From assembly GCA_964559175.1 (NCBI GenBank), contig CAZLGT010000015.1:1-64000 (forward strand): 64,000 nucleotides of DNA. The letters run 5' to 3'. Under the pieces are notes generated by a model. The model was not told the DNA's origin. It ran no database searches and was given only the letters and a program-made list of their open reading frames with translations. Shown piece by piece: positions 35,998 to 44,176 of the stretch. A program made the position numbers and the translations under genes. How positions within the stretch are numbered: the stretch's first letter is position 1; each line of letters starts with the position of its first letter. This DNA is from Mariniphaga sp964559175 (GTDB taxonomy: Bacteria; Bacteroidota; Bacteroidia; Bacteroidales; Prolixibacteraceae).

Positions 35998-37185
35998 ATG
36001 GCTAAACAAACATTTGTAAGGGACAAAGACCACGTCAATATTGGTACAATTGGCCACGTTGACCACGGCAAAACAACCCTGACTGCAGCTATCACCATGG
36101 TATTGGCAAAAAAAGGCCTTTCCGAAATCAAATCATTCGATTCAATTGATAATGCACCTGAAGAAAAAGAAAGGGGTATTACCATTAACACAGCTCACGT
36201 TGAGTACCAGACTGAAAAACGTCACTACGCTCACGTTGACTGTCCTGGTCACGCCGACTATGTGAAAAACATGGTAACGGGTGCTGCCCAGATGGACGGA
36301 GCTATTATTGTAGTAGCTGCAACCGACGGACCTATGCCGCAAACGCGCGAGCACATTCTGCTGGCACGTCAGGTAAACGTTCCCAAACTCGTTGTTTTCA
36401 TGAACAAAGTGGACATGGTTGAAGACGAAGAATTGCTGGAACTGGTTGAAATGGAAATTCGCGAACTGCTCGAATTCTATGAATTTGACGGTGACAACAC
36501 GCCTGTTATTCAAGGATCTGCTCTTGGTGCCATGAACGGTGAAGCTCAGTGGGAAGACAAAATTATGGAACTGATGGATGCCGTTGACACCTGGATTCCG
36601 CTTCCTCCGCGCGAAGTTGACAAACCATTCCTGATGCCGGTTGAGGACGTATTCTCAATTACCGGACGTGGAACCGTTGCTACCGGACGTATTGAAACAG
36701 GTAAAGTTCATACAGGTGACGAACTTCAGTTGATTGGTTTGGGTGCCGAAGGACGTAAAACCGTTTGTACAGGTGTTGAAATGTTCCGTAAAATTCTCGA
36801 CGACGGACAAGCTGGTGACAACGTAGGTTTGTTGCTGCGTGGCGTTGATAAAAAAGAGATCAAACGCGGACAGATTCTGGCGAAACCAGGTTCAATCACT
36901 CCTCATACCAAATTTAAAGCCGAGGTTTACGTATTGAAAAAAGAAGAAGGTGGACGTCACACTCCGTTCCATAACAAATACCGTCCGCAATTCTACCTGC
37001 GTACGCTTGACGTAACCGGCGAAATTCACCTGCCCGAAGGACGTGAAATGGTTATGCCCGGCGATAACGTATCCATTGAAGTAGAATTGATTTACCCGGT
37101 TGCACTGAACGTAGGTTTACGTTTTGCAATTCGCGAAGGTGGACGTACTGTTGGTGCTGGTCAGGTGACCGAAATCATTGAATAA
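35998..37185 (+). CDS. tuf: Elongation factor Tu
   Basis: The 395-residue GTPase brings aminoacyl-tRNA to the ribosome. It has G1 GHVDHGKT (19-26), switch I RGITINTAHVEY, G3 DCPGHADY and G4 MNKVDM, and the C-terminal end GGRTVGAGQVTEIIE. Codon use is strongly biased, as for highly expressed genes. It follows two tRNA genes and precedes secE, although terminator-like hairpins lie between. Confidence 0.99.
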   Translation: MAKQTFVRDKDHVNIGTIGHVDHGKTTLTAAITMVLAKKGLSEIKSFDSIDNAPEEKERGITINTAHVEYQTEKRHYAHVDCPGHADYVKNMVTGAAQMDGAIIVVAATDGPMPQTREHILLARQVNVPKLVVFMNKVDMVEDEELLELVEMEIRELLEFYEFDGDNTPVIQGSALGAMNGEAQWEDKIMELMDAVDTWIPLPPREVDKPFLMPVEDVFSITGRGTVATGRIETGKVHTGDELQLIGLGAEGRKTVCTGVEMFRKILDDGQAGDNVGLLLRGVDKKEIKRGQILAKPGSITPHTKFKAEVYVLKKEEGGRHTPFHNKYRPQFYLRTLDVTGEIHLPEGREMVMPGDNVSIEVELIYPVALNVGLRFAIREGGRTVGAGQVTEIIE

Positions 37186-37213
37186 TCTGTTACAATCTGA
37201 TTGAAATACATAA

Positions 37214-37237
37214 GTCCCGGACTCCAGGGTCCGGGAC
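37214..37237 (+). terminator. GC-rich hairpin after tuf
   Basis: GTCCCGGAC and GTCCGGGAC form a perfect 9-bp stem with a 6-nt loop, 28 nt after the tuf stop. No T-run follows at once, so it may be an RNA-end stabiliser or work with the next hairpin. Confidence 0.5.
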
Positions 37238-37249
37238 CCTTTACGGGAG

Positions 37250-37277
37250 AAACTCACGCTGGGAGTTTTTTGTTTTT
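37250..37277 (+). terminator. Intrinsic terminator between tuf and secE
   Basis: AAACTC/GAGTTT form a 6-bp stem with loop ACGCTGG, followed by TTT, G and five T. It would reduce tuf transcripts reading into secE. The same bases can also be drawn as part of a tRNA-like fold (see findings). Confidence 0.6.
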
Positions 37278-37322
37278 GTAAGTTCGACTCTTACCTTCCG
37301 TACAAAATAACCAAAAGGTAAA

Positions 37323-37514
37323 ATGAAAATTAAAATTTATTTGCAGGAGGCTTATGAGGAACTGGTTCACAAAGTGACCTGGCCTACCTGGAAAGAACTG
37401 CAAAGCAGTGCATTGGTTGTAATGGTTGCTTCCTTAATTATATCACTCGTAATCTTCGCTATGGATCTGTCATTCAGGAACATAATGGAGTTTGTTTATG
37501 GATTGTTTTATTAA
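37323..37514 (+). CDS. secE: Preprotein translocase subunit SecE
   Basis: The 63-residue single-span protein has the SecE signature EAYEELVHKVTWPTWKELQSS followed by one membrane helix (ALVVMVASLIISLVIFAM). It clamps SecY in the Sec translocon. It is first in the secE-nusG-rplKAJL-rpoBC run and 24 nt from nusG. Confidence 0.96.
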   Translation: MKIKIYLQEAYEELVHKVTWPTWKELQSSALVVMVASLIISLVIFAMDLSFRNIMEFVYGLFY

Positions 37515-37538
37515 TAATCGAAATCCTTGGATCAAAAA

Positions 37539-38087
37539 ATGAGCGACACAACAAAAAAATGGTATGTTCTTCGAGCTATTGGAGGTAAGGAGAAGAAGGT
37601 AAAGGAATATATCGAAAACGAAATCGCGAATGGTGATCTGAAGGGTTTTGTTGAACAGGTTTTGATACCTACGGAAAAGGTTTATCAAATCAGAAACGGA
37701 AAAAAAATCAGCAAAGAGCGAAACTTTTTCCCTGGTTATGTTCTTATTGAAGCCACGCTGGTTGGTGAAGTTACGCACACGCTTAGAAATGTGCCAAACG
37801 TAATAGGATTCCTTGGCGACACCAAAGGTGGGGATCCGGTGCCAATGCGGGCCAATGAGGTAAACAGAATTTTGGGAAGGGTTGATGAACTTGCTGAAAC
37901 CGGCGAAGAGTTGAACATACCATTCGTAGTTGGAGAAACCGTAAAAGTTATCGACGGACCATTTAACGGCTTTAACGGAACCATTGAGGCAATCAATGAA
38001 GAGAAGAAAAAGCTGCAGGTAATGGTGAAGATTTTTGGACGGAAAACACCTTTGGAACTTAGCTTTATGCAGGTTGAAAAGGAATAG
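37539..38087 (+). CDS. nusG: Transcription termination/antitermination factor NusG
   Basis: The 182-residue protein has an NGN domain (KKWYVLRAIGGKEKKVKEYIE, then RNFFPGYVLIEA) and a C-terminal KOW domain (VIDGPFNGFNGTIEAIN). It binds RNA polymerase and links transcription with translation or Rho. ATG 37539 is used; the longer frame from TTG 37527 adds only four residues and lacks support. It lies between secE and rplK, the universal order. Confidence 0.97.
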   Translation: MSDTTKKWYVLRAIGGKEKKVKEYIENEIANGDLKGFVEQVLIPTEKVYQIRNGKKISKERNFFPGYVLIEATLVGEVTHTLRNVPNVIGFLGDTKGGDPVPMRANEVNRILGRVDELAETGEELNIPFVVGETVKVIDGPFNGFNGTIEAINEEKKKLQVMVKIFGRKTPLELSFMQVEKE

Positions 38088-38107
38088 TAACGCATTATTA
38101 ATTTATT

Positions 38108-38548
38108 ATGGCGAAAGAAGTTGCTGGATTAATTAAATTACAGATCAAAGGTGGGGCGGCCAATCCGTCGCCACCGGTGGGACCAGCATTAGGTGCCAAG
38201 GGAGTTAATATAATGCAGTTTTGTAAACAGTTTAACGGTCGTACACAAGACCAGGCCGGAAAATTGCTTCCGGTAATTATTACTGTTTTCAGCGACAAGT
38301 CGTTCGACTTCATTATTAAACAACCTCCCGTCGCCGTCCAGTTGCTCGAATCGGCTAAAGTAAAAAAGGGTTCAGCAGAACCACATGTCAGCAAAGTAGG
38401 CATTGTTACCTGGGACCAGGTACGCCAAATTGCCGAGGTGAAAATGGCTGACCTGAATTGCTTTACAGTTGAATCGGCAATGAAAATGGTAGCTGGAACT
38501 GCCAGGAGTATGGGAATCACCGTAAAAGGTGCTTCACCATTCAAATAA
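38108..38548 (+). CDS. rplK: 50S ribosomal protein L11
   Basis: The 146-residue protein has the L11 N-terminal proline-rich segment NPSPPVGPALGAKGVNIMQFC and the C-terminal rRNA-binding domain ending in TARSMGITVKG. It forms the base of the GTPase stalk and binds 23S rRNA. Confidence 0.98.
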   Translation: MAKEVAGLIKLQIKGGAANPSPPVGPALGAKGVNIMQFCKQFNGRTQDQAGKLLPVIITVFSDKSFDFIIKQPPVAVQLLESAKVKKGSAEPHVSKVGIVTWDQVRQIAEVKMADLNCFTVESAMKMVAGTARSMGITVKGASPFK

Positions 38549-38568
38549 CAAATATTAAATCATTTAAG

Positions 38569-39273
38569 ATGGGCAGAATTACGAAAAATAAAAAAGCTTC
38601 TCTTGATATACTCGAAAAAGGAAAAGCTTACTCTATTGAAGAGGCTTCAAAGCTGGTGAAAGAAATTACTTTTACCAAATTCGATGCTTCTGTCGATATT
38701 GATGTAAGACTGGGAGTTGACCCAAGAAAAGCCAACCAAATGGTTAGAGGCGTAGTTTCTTTACCCCATGGAACCGGAAAAGAGATTCGGGTGCTTGCTT
38801 TAGTTACCCCCGACAAGGAGGACGAAGCAAAAGAAGCCGGAGCGGATTATGTAGGTTTGGATGATTATATCGAAAAAATCAAAGGCGGATGGACCGACGT
38901 TGACGTGGTTATTACCATGCCTCCCGTTATGGGAAAAGTTGGTCAGCTGGGACGTATTTTAGGTCCCCGCGGCTTGATGCCGAATCCCAAAAGCGGAACT
39001 GTTACCATGGATGTTGGAAAAGCAGTGAGCGAAGTGAAACAGGGGAAAATTGATTTTAAAGTAGATAAATTTGGTATTGTGCACACTTCAATCGGTAAAA
39101 TTTCTTTTCCACCGGAAAAGATTAAGGAAAATGCCGTTGAGTTTATCAAAACCATCATCAAATTGAAACCAGTATCCGCAAAAGGTACGTATGTAAGAAG
39201 CATTTATCTCTCCAGTACCATGAGCCCTGGTATTAAAGTAGAACCCAAGTCAGTTTCTGACAAAACAGAGTAG
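38569..39273 (+). CDS. rplA: 50S ribosomal protein L1
   Basis: The 234-residue protein shows the L1 signature around GRILGPRGLMPNPKSGTVT and the RNA-binding segment TKFDASVDIDVRLGVD. L1 forms the mobile stalk at the E site and can repress its own mRNA in many bacteria. rplJ starts 2 nt after its stop codon. Confidence 0.98.
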   Translation: MGRITKNKKASLDILEKGKAYSIEEASKLVKEITFTKFDASVDIDVRLGVDPRKANQMVRGVVSLPHGTGKEIRVLALVTPDKEDEAKEAGADYVGLDDYIEKIKGGWTDVDVVITMPPVMGKVGQLGRILGPRGLMPNPKSGTVTMDVGKAVSEVKQGKIDFKVDKFGIVHTSIGKISFPPEKIKENAVEFIKTIIKLKPVSAKGTYVRSIYLSSTMSPGIKVEPKSVSDKTE

Positions 39274-39275
39274 AA

Positions 39276-39794
39276 ATGAAAAGTACAGAGAAAAAAGTTA
39301 TTATCAATAACCTTAAGGATCAAATCGATTCGTACAGCCATTTTTACCTGACTGACATTAGTGGTCTTAATGCTGAAGATACCAGCAATTTAAGGAGACT
39401 ATGTTTTAAGCAAAATGTAAAACTGGTTGTTGCAAAAAACACCTTACTGCGTAAAGCCCTCGAAGGTTCTCAAAAAAGTGCCGAAGAGCTTTACGATGCG
39501 CTCAAGGGAAACACTACGGTAATGTTCACCGAAAACGGGAATGCTCCCGCCAAATTGATTAAAGACTTTAGTAAAAAGCATAAAAAGCCTGTGTTAAAGG
39601 CGGCTTATGTGGAAGAATCAATTTACATGGGGGCAGACCAACTCGAAACACTCATTGCAGTGAAATCGAAAAATGAACTTATTGCCGATGTTGTGGCCCT
39701 GTTACAGTCACCTATGCAAACATTACTCTCGCAATTGCAATCAGGTGGAAATACAATTCACGGTGTTCTTGAAACACTGAAAGAGAGAGAATAA
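39276..39794 (+). CDS. rplJ: 50S ribosomal protein L10
   Basis: The 172-residue protein starts STEKKVIINNLKDQI and has the L10 core KQNVKLVVAKNTLLRKAL and a C-terminal helix (MQTLLSQLQSGGNTIHGVLETL) that carries L7/L12 dimers. The gap to rplA is only 2 nt, leaving no room for a separate L10 leader. Confidence 0.97.
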   Translation: MKSTEKKVIINNLKDQIDSYSHFYLTDISGLNAEDTSNLRRLCFKQNVKLVVAKNTLLRKALEGSQKSAEELYDALKGNTTVMFTENGNAPAKLIKDFSKKHKKPVLKAAYVEESIYMGADQLETLIAVKSKNELIADVVALLQSPMQTLLSQLQSGGNTIHGVLETLKERE

Positions 39795-39828
39795 ATTTTT
39801 TAGAAATCTTTAATAAAAACAAATAAAA

Positions 39829-40206
39829 ATGGCAGATTTAAAACAGCTTGCAGAAGAGTTGGTAAACTTAACTGTTAAAGAGGTTAACGAATTAGCTGGA
39901 ATTCTGAAAGACGAATACGGTATTGAACCGGCAGCAGCAGCAGTAGCAGTTGCAGGCCCGGCAGCAGCCGCCGAAGGCGAAGCCGCTGCAGAACAAACCG
40001 AATTCGACGTAATTTTGAAAGCCGCTGGCCAATCGAAACTGGCAGTAGTTAAGCTCGTAAAAGAACTCACCGGCCTTGGTCTGAAAGAAGCCAAAGCCGT
40101 GGTTGATGAAGCTCCGAAAGCAATTAAAGAAAAAGTTTCCAAAGATGAGGCCGAAGCGCTTAAAAATCAGTTGGAAGAAGCAGGAGCTGAAGTTGAAGTT
40201 AAATAA
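39829..40206 (+). CDS. rplL: 50S ribosomal protein L7/L12
   Basis: The 125-residue acidic protein has the N-terminal dimer helix (KQLAEELVNLTVKEVNELAG), an alanine-rich hinge (about 36-55) and the C-terminal factor-binding domain (VVKLVKELTGLGLKEAKAVVD). It recruits translation GTPases to the stalk. A strong hairpin lies between this gene and rpoB. Confidence 0.98.
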   Translation: MADLKQLAEELVNLTVKEVNELAGILKDEYGIEPAAAAVAVAGPAAAAEGEAAAEQTEFDVILKAAGQSKLAVVKLVKELTGLGLKEAKAVVDEAPKAIKEKVSKDEAEALKNQLEEAGAEVEVK

Positions 40207-40235
40207 TCGCAATCAGACCTTTTTTAAGGTTGTAT

Positions 40236-40273
40236 GGTTTAGAATCTTGCCAGGCAGGATTCTAAACCTTTTT
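40236..40273 (+). terminator. rplL-rpoB intergenic terminator/attenuator
   Basis: A perfect 11-bp stem (40236-40246 with 40258-40268) is followed by TTTTT. It lies 30 nt after rplL and 39 nt before rpoB, where partial termination commonly sets the ratio of ribosomal proteins to polymerase. A smaller hairpin ACCTT/AAGGT precedes it at 40217-40230. Confidence 0.85.
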
Positions 40274-40311
40274 GTGTATTTATATTTTATATAATTAACC
40301 TGTATAAATAC

Positions 40312-43300
40312 ATGTCAGTAAATACAAAAATCGAGAGGATTAATTTTTCCTCAACACAAACCAGGTTTGATTACCCTGACTTTTTAGAAGTACAAATTAA
40401 ATCATTTAAGGATTTTTTCCAGTTAAACACAACCCCCGAAAAGAGGAAGGAGGAAGGGTTATGGCGTGTTTTCGAGGAGAATTTCCCGATTACCGATACC
40501 CGTAATAATTTTGTGCTGGAGTTTCTCGACTATCAGGTTGATCCACCGCGGTACAGCATTTTTGAGTGCATTGAACGCGGGCTGACCTACAGTGTACCGG
40601 TGAAAGCCCGGTTGAAACTCTATTGCACCGACCCGGAGCACGAGGATTTCGATACTGTGGTTCAGGATGTTTACCTGGGCACCGTACCGTACATGACTGA
40701 AAAGGGAACCTTTATCATTAACGGAGCCGAACGGGTAATTGTATCGCAGTTGCACCGGTCGCCAGGAGTTTTCTTTGGTCAAAGTCTGCATGCAAACGGG
40801 ACAAAACTTTACTCGGCACGCATCATCCCTTTTAAAGGGTCGTGGATTGAATTTGCAACAGACATCAACAGTGTCATGTTTGCATACATCGACCGGAAAA
40901 AGAAATTGCCGGTAACCACTCTTTTGAGAGCTATCGGGTACGAGAGTGATAAAGATATTCTCGAGATTTTCGACCTGGCCGATGAGATTAAGGTCTCAAA
41001 AACCGGTTTGAAAAAGGTGGTTGGCCGCAGGCTCGCTGCCCGTGTGTTGAAATCGTGGGTGGAAGATTTTGTAGATGAAGATACAGGTGAAGTGGTTTCC
41101 ATTGAAAGAAACGAGGTTATCATCGATCGTGAAACTGTTCTTGAAGAAGAACACATCGATGACATTCTCGATTCAGGTGTGAAAACCGTCTTGCTGCATA
41201 AAGACGATCAGCGTCAGCAGGATTTTGCAATTATTTACAACACACTGCAGAAAGACCCCTGTAACTCTGAGAAAGAAGCTGTGCTGCATATTTACCGTCA
41301 GTTACGAAATGCCGAACCGCCTGACGAAGCTACAGCCCGTGATGTGATTGATAAACTGTTTTTCTCCGATAAAAGATACGACCTTGGCGAAGTTGGCCGA
41401 TACCGGATCAACAAAAAGCTGGGGCTTAATGTGGACTCCGACATTCGGGTGTTGACCAAAGAAGATATCATCGAAATCATCAGGTATCTCATTCAGTTGG
41501 TTAACTCTAAAACCGATGTGGACGATATCGACCACCTGAGCAACCGCCGTGTGCGTACTGTTGGAGAACAAATGTTTAACCAGTTTGGAATTGGTTTGGC
41601 CCGTATGGCCCGCACCATTCGCGAAAGAATGAATGTGCGCGATAACGAGGTATTTACTCCTATCGATCTTATCAACTCAAAAACACTCTCCTCGGTCATT
41701 AATTCGTTTTTTGGTACCAATGCTTTATCGCAGTTTATGGACCAAACCAATCCGTTGGCCGAAATGACCCACAAACGGCGTATGTCGGCACTGGGGCCTG
41801 GTGGTTTGTCGCGCGAAAGAGCCGGTTTTGAGGTGCGCGACGTACATTACACCCACTACGGTCGGCTTTGTCCGATTGAAACGCCCGAGGGACCAAACAT
41901 CGGTTTGATTTCCTCCCTTTGTGTGTTTGCGAAAATAAATGACCTTGGTTTTATTGCCACACCCTACCGGAAAGTAACAAACGGTAAAGTAGATCTTTCT
42001 GATAACGGTTCGATTTATTTAACCGCCGAAGAAGAAGAGGATAAAATCATAGCTCAGGCCAACGCACCCATCGATTCCGACGGTCATTTTATTAATCAGA
42101 AGGTAAAATCGAGGTTGGATGGCGATTATCCGCTGGTTGACAAAGAAGATGTTCATCTGATGGACGTAGGTCCCAACCAGATCGCTTCAGTGGCAGCCTC
42201 ACTTATTTCCTTCCTCGAGCACGACGATGCCAACCGTGCCCTGATGGGATCGAACATGATGCGTCAGGCTGTTCCTCTGCTCCGTCCGGAGGCTCCCATT
42301 GTGGGAACCGGACTTGAAGCCAGAGCAGCTGCTGACTCCAGAATGTTGATTCAGGCAGAATTCGATGGCGTGGTGGAATATGTGGATGCCAATCAGATCA
42401 TTGTTCGGTACGATGTTACCGACGATGACCGGTTTGTGAGCTTCGACCCCGAGGTGGTAACCTACCAATTGCAGAAATATTCGAAAACCAACCAGGGAAC
42501 CACGGTAGATATAAAACCCATTGTTAGTAAGGGCGAACGGATTACCAGAGGACAAATTCTTACCGATGGCTATGCCACTGAAAAAGGTGAACTGGCTCTT
42601 GGCCGGAACCTGATGGTGGCTTTTATGCCATGGCAGGGGTACAACTACGAGGATGCCATCGTGATTTCTGAAAGAATCGTGCGCGAGGATGTGTTCACAT
42701 CGGTTCATGTTGACGAATACAGCCTGGAAGTGCGAGATACCAAAAGGGGTGTCGAGGAATTTACTTCCGATATTCCAAACGTGAGCGAAGAGGCAACGAA
42801 AAACCTCGATGAAAACGGACTTATTCGTATTGGCGCCGATGTTAAACCCGGCGATATCCTCATTGGAAAAATTACTCCGAAAGGAGAATCAGACCCGTCG
42901 CCGGAAGAAAAACTGCTACGCGCAATTTTTGGCGACAAGGCAGGCGATGTAAAAGATGCCTCGCTAAAAGCTTCCCCCTCATTATCGGGGATTGTGATTG
43001 ATAAAAAACTGTTCTCGAGGGTAGCCAAAGAGAAAAAAGGCAAAACAGCAACCAAAACGCTTCTCGATCAGATCGATGAAAACTTTGATCGCGAAATTGC
43101 TGCCTTGCGCGCCCGCTTGGAAGATAAACTCTTCACCCTTGTAAGTGGAAAAACTTCGCAGGGTGTTAAAGATTATTACGGAAGTGAAATCATTCCCAAA
43201 GGAGTGAAGTTTACTTTGAAACAGTTGCAGGAAATTGATTACCTTTCGGTAAATCCAACCAAATGGACCACCGATAAGCAGAAAAACGATATGATTTTCA

Positions 43301-44124
43301 AGGTAATCAACAATTACATTACCAAGCACAAGGAAGCTGAGGCTTTTGCAAGGCGTGAACGTTACAATGTAACCATTGGTGATGAGCTTCCTGCTGGTAT
43401 CATTCAGCTGGCAAAAATATTCATTGCAAAAAAACGCAAGCTCTCAATTGGTGATAAAATGGCAGGACGTCACGGAAACAAAGGGATTGTTTCGCGTGTG
43501 GTTCGCCAGGAAGATATGCCTTTCCTTGCCGACGGAACTCCGGTTGACATCGTACTTAACCCGCTGGGTGTGCCCTCGAGGATGAACCTCGGGCAGATAT
43601 ACGAAACGGTACTCGGATGGGCTGGCAAGGAGCTGGGACTGAAATTTGCCACTCCTATTTTCGACGGTGCATCGTTGGAGGAAATAACAGATTATACAGA
43701 AAAGGCCGGATTGCCGCGTTTCGGGAAAACCGCACTTTACGATGGTGAAACAGGTGAGCCGTTCGACCAGCAGGCCACAGTGGGAATCATTTATATGATG
43801 AAACTGGGGCACATGGTTGAAGATAAAATGCATGCCCGTTCCATTGGACCCTATTCGCTTATTACCCAGCAACCATTGGGTGGTAAAGCCCAGTTTGGAG
43901 GCCAGCGTTTTGGTGAAATGGAAGTTTGGGCGCTCGAAGCATTCGGCGCTTCCCATATTCTGCAGGAAATCCTGACAGTGAAGTCGGATGATGTTATGGG
44001 CAGGGCCAAGGCCTACGAATCGATTGTTAAAGGCGAACCGATGCCGCAGCCCGGCATACCCGAGTCGCTTAATGTGCTCTTACACGAACTCAGGGGCCTC
44101 GGCCTCAGCATTAAGATGGAATAG
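40312..44124 (+). CDS. rpoB: RNA polymerase beta subunit
   Basis: The 1270-residue subunit is the usual Bacteroidota length. The rifampicin region reads FFGTNALSQFMDQTNPLAEMTHKRR with the normal sensitive residues D, H and S present (SALGPGG). The conserved GDKMAGRHGNKG and the C-terminal GGQRFGEMEVWALEA are intact. It forms the RNA polymerase core with rpoC. Confidence 0.99.
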   Translation: MSVNTKIERINFSSTQTRFDYPDFLEVQIKSFKDFFQLNTTPEKRKEEGLWRVFEENFPITDTRNNFVLEFLDYQVDPPRYSIFECIERGLTYSVPVKARLKLYCTDPEHEDFDTVVQDVYLGTVPYMTEKGTFIINGAERVIVSQLHRSPGVFFGQSLHANGTKLYSARIIPFKGSWIEFATDINSVMFAYIDRKKKLPVTTLLRAIGYESDKDILEIFDLADEIKVSKTGLKKVVGRRLAARVLKSWVEDFVDEDTGEVVSIERNEVIIDRETVLEEEHIDDILDSGVKTVLLHKDDQRQQDFAIIYNTLQKDPCNSEKEAVLHIYRQLRNAEPPDEATARDVIDKLFFSDKRYDLGEVGRYRINKKLGLNVDSDIRVLTKEDIIEIIRYLIQLVNSKTDVDDIDHLSNRRVRTVGEQMFNQFGIGLARMARTIRERMNVRDNEVFTPIDLINSKTLSSVINSFFGTNALSQFMDQTNPLAEMTHKRRMSALGPGGLSRERAGFEVRDVHYTHYGRLCPIETPEGPNIGLISSLCVFAKINDLGFIATPYRKVTNGKVDLSDNGSIYLTAEEEEDKIIAQANAPIDSDGHFINQKVKSRLDGDYPLVDKEDVHLMDVGPNQIASVAASLISFLEHDDANRALMGSNMMRQAVPLLRPEAPIVGTGLEARAAADSRMLIQAEFDGVVEYVDANQIIVRYDVTDDDRFVSFDPEVVTYQLQKYSKTNQGTTVDIKPIVSKGERITRGQILTDGYATEKGELALGRNLMVAFMPWQGYNYEDAIVISERIVREDVFTSVHVDEYSLEVRDTKRGVEEFTSDIPNVSEEATKNLDENGLIRIGADVKPGDILIGKITPKGESDPSPEEKLLRAIFGDKAGDVKDASLKASPSLSGIVIDKKLFSRVAKEKKGKTATKTLLDQIDENFDREIAALRARLEDKLFTLVSGKTSQGVKDYYGSEIIPKGVKFTLKQLQEIDYLSVNPTKWTTDKQKNDMIFKVINNYITKHKEAEAFARRERYNVTIGDELPAGIIQLAKIFIAKKRKLSIGDKMAGRHGNKGIVSRVVRQEDMPFLADGTPVDIVLNPLGVPSRMNLGQIYETVLGWAGKELGLKFATPIFDGASLEEITDYTEKAGLPRFGKTALYDGETGEPFDQQATVGIIYMMKLGHMVEDKMHARSIGPYSLITQQPLGGKAQFGGQRFGEMEVWALEAFGASHILQEILTVKSDDVMGRAKAYESIVKGEPMPQPGIPESLNVLLHELRGLGLSIKME

Positions 44125-44176
44125 AATTCCTTCTTCCTGTGATTTGGTTCTGTTATAATGATTTTTAATTCAAATT

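Noticed and set aside
36142..36513. A 123-codon minus-strand frame in tuf
   Set aside because: It is the antisense shadow of a highly conserved, codon-biased gene.
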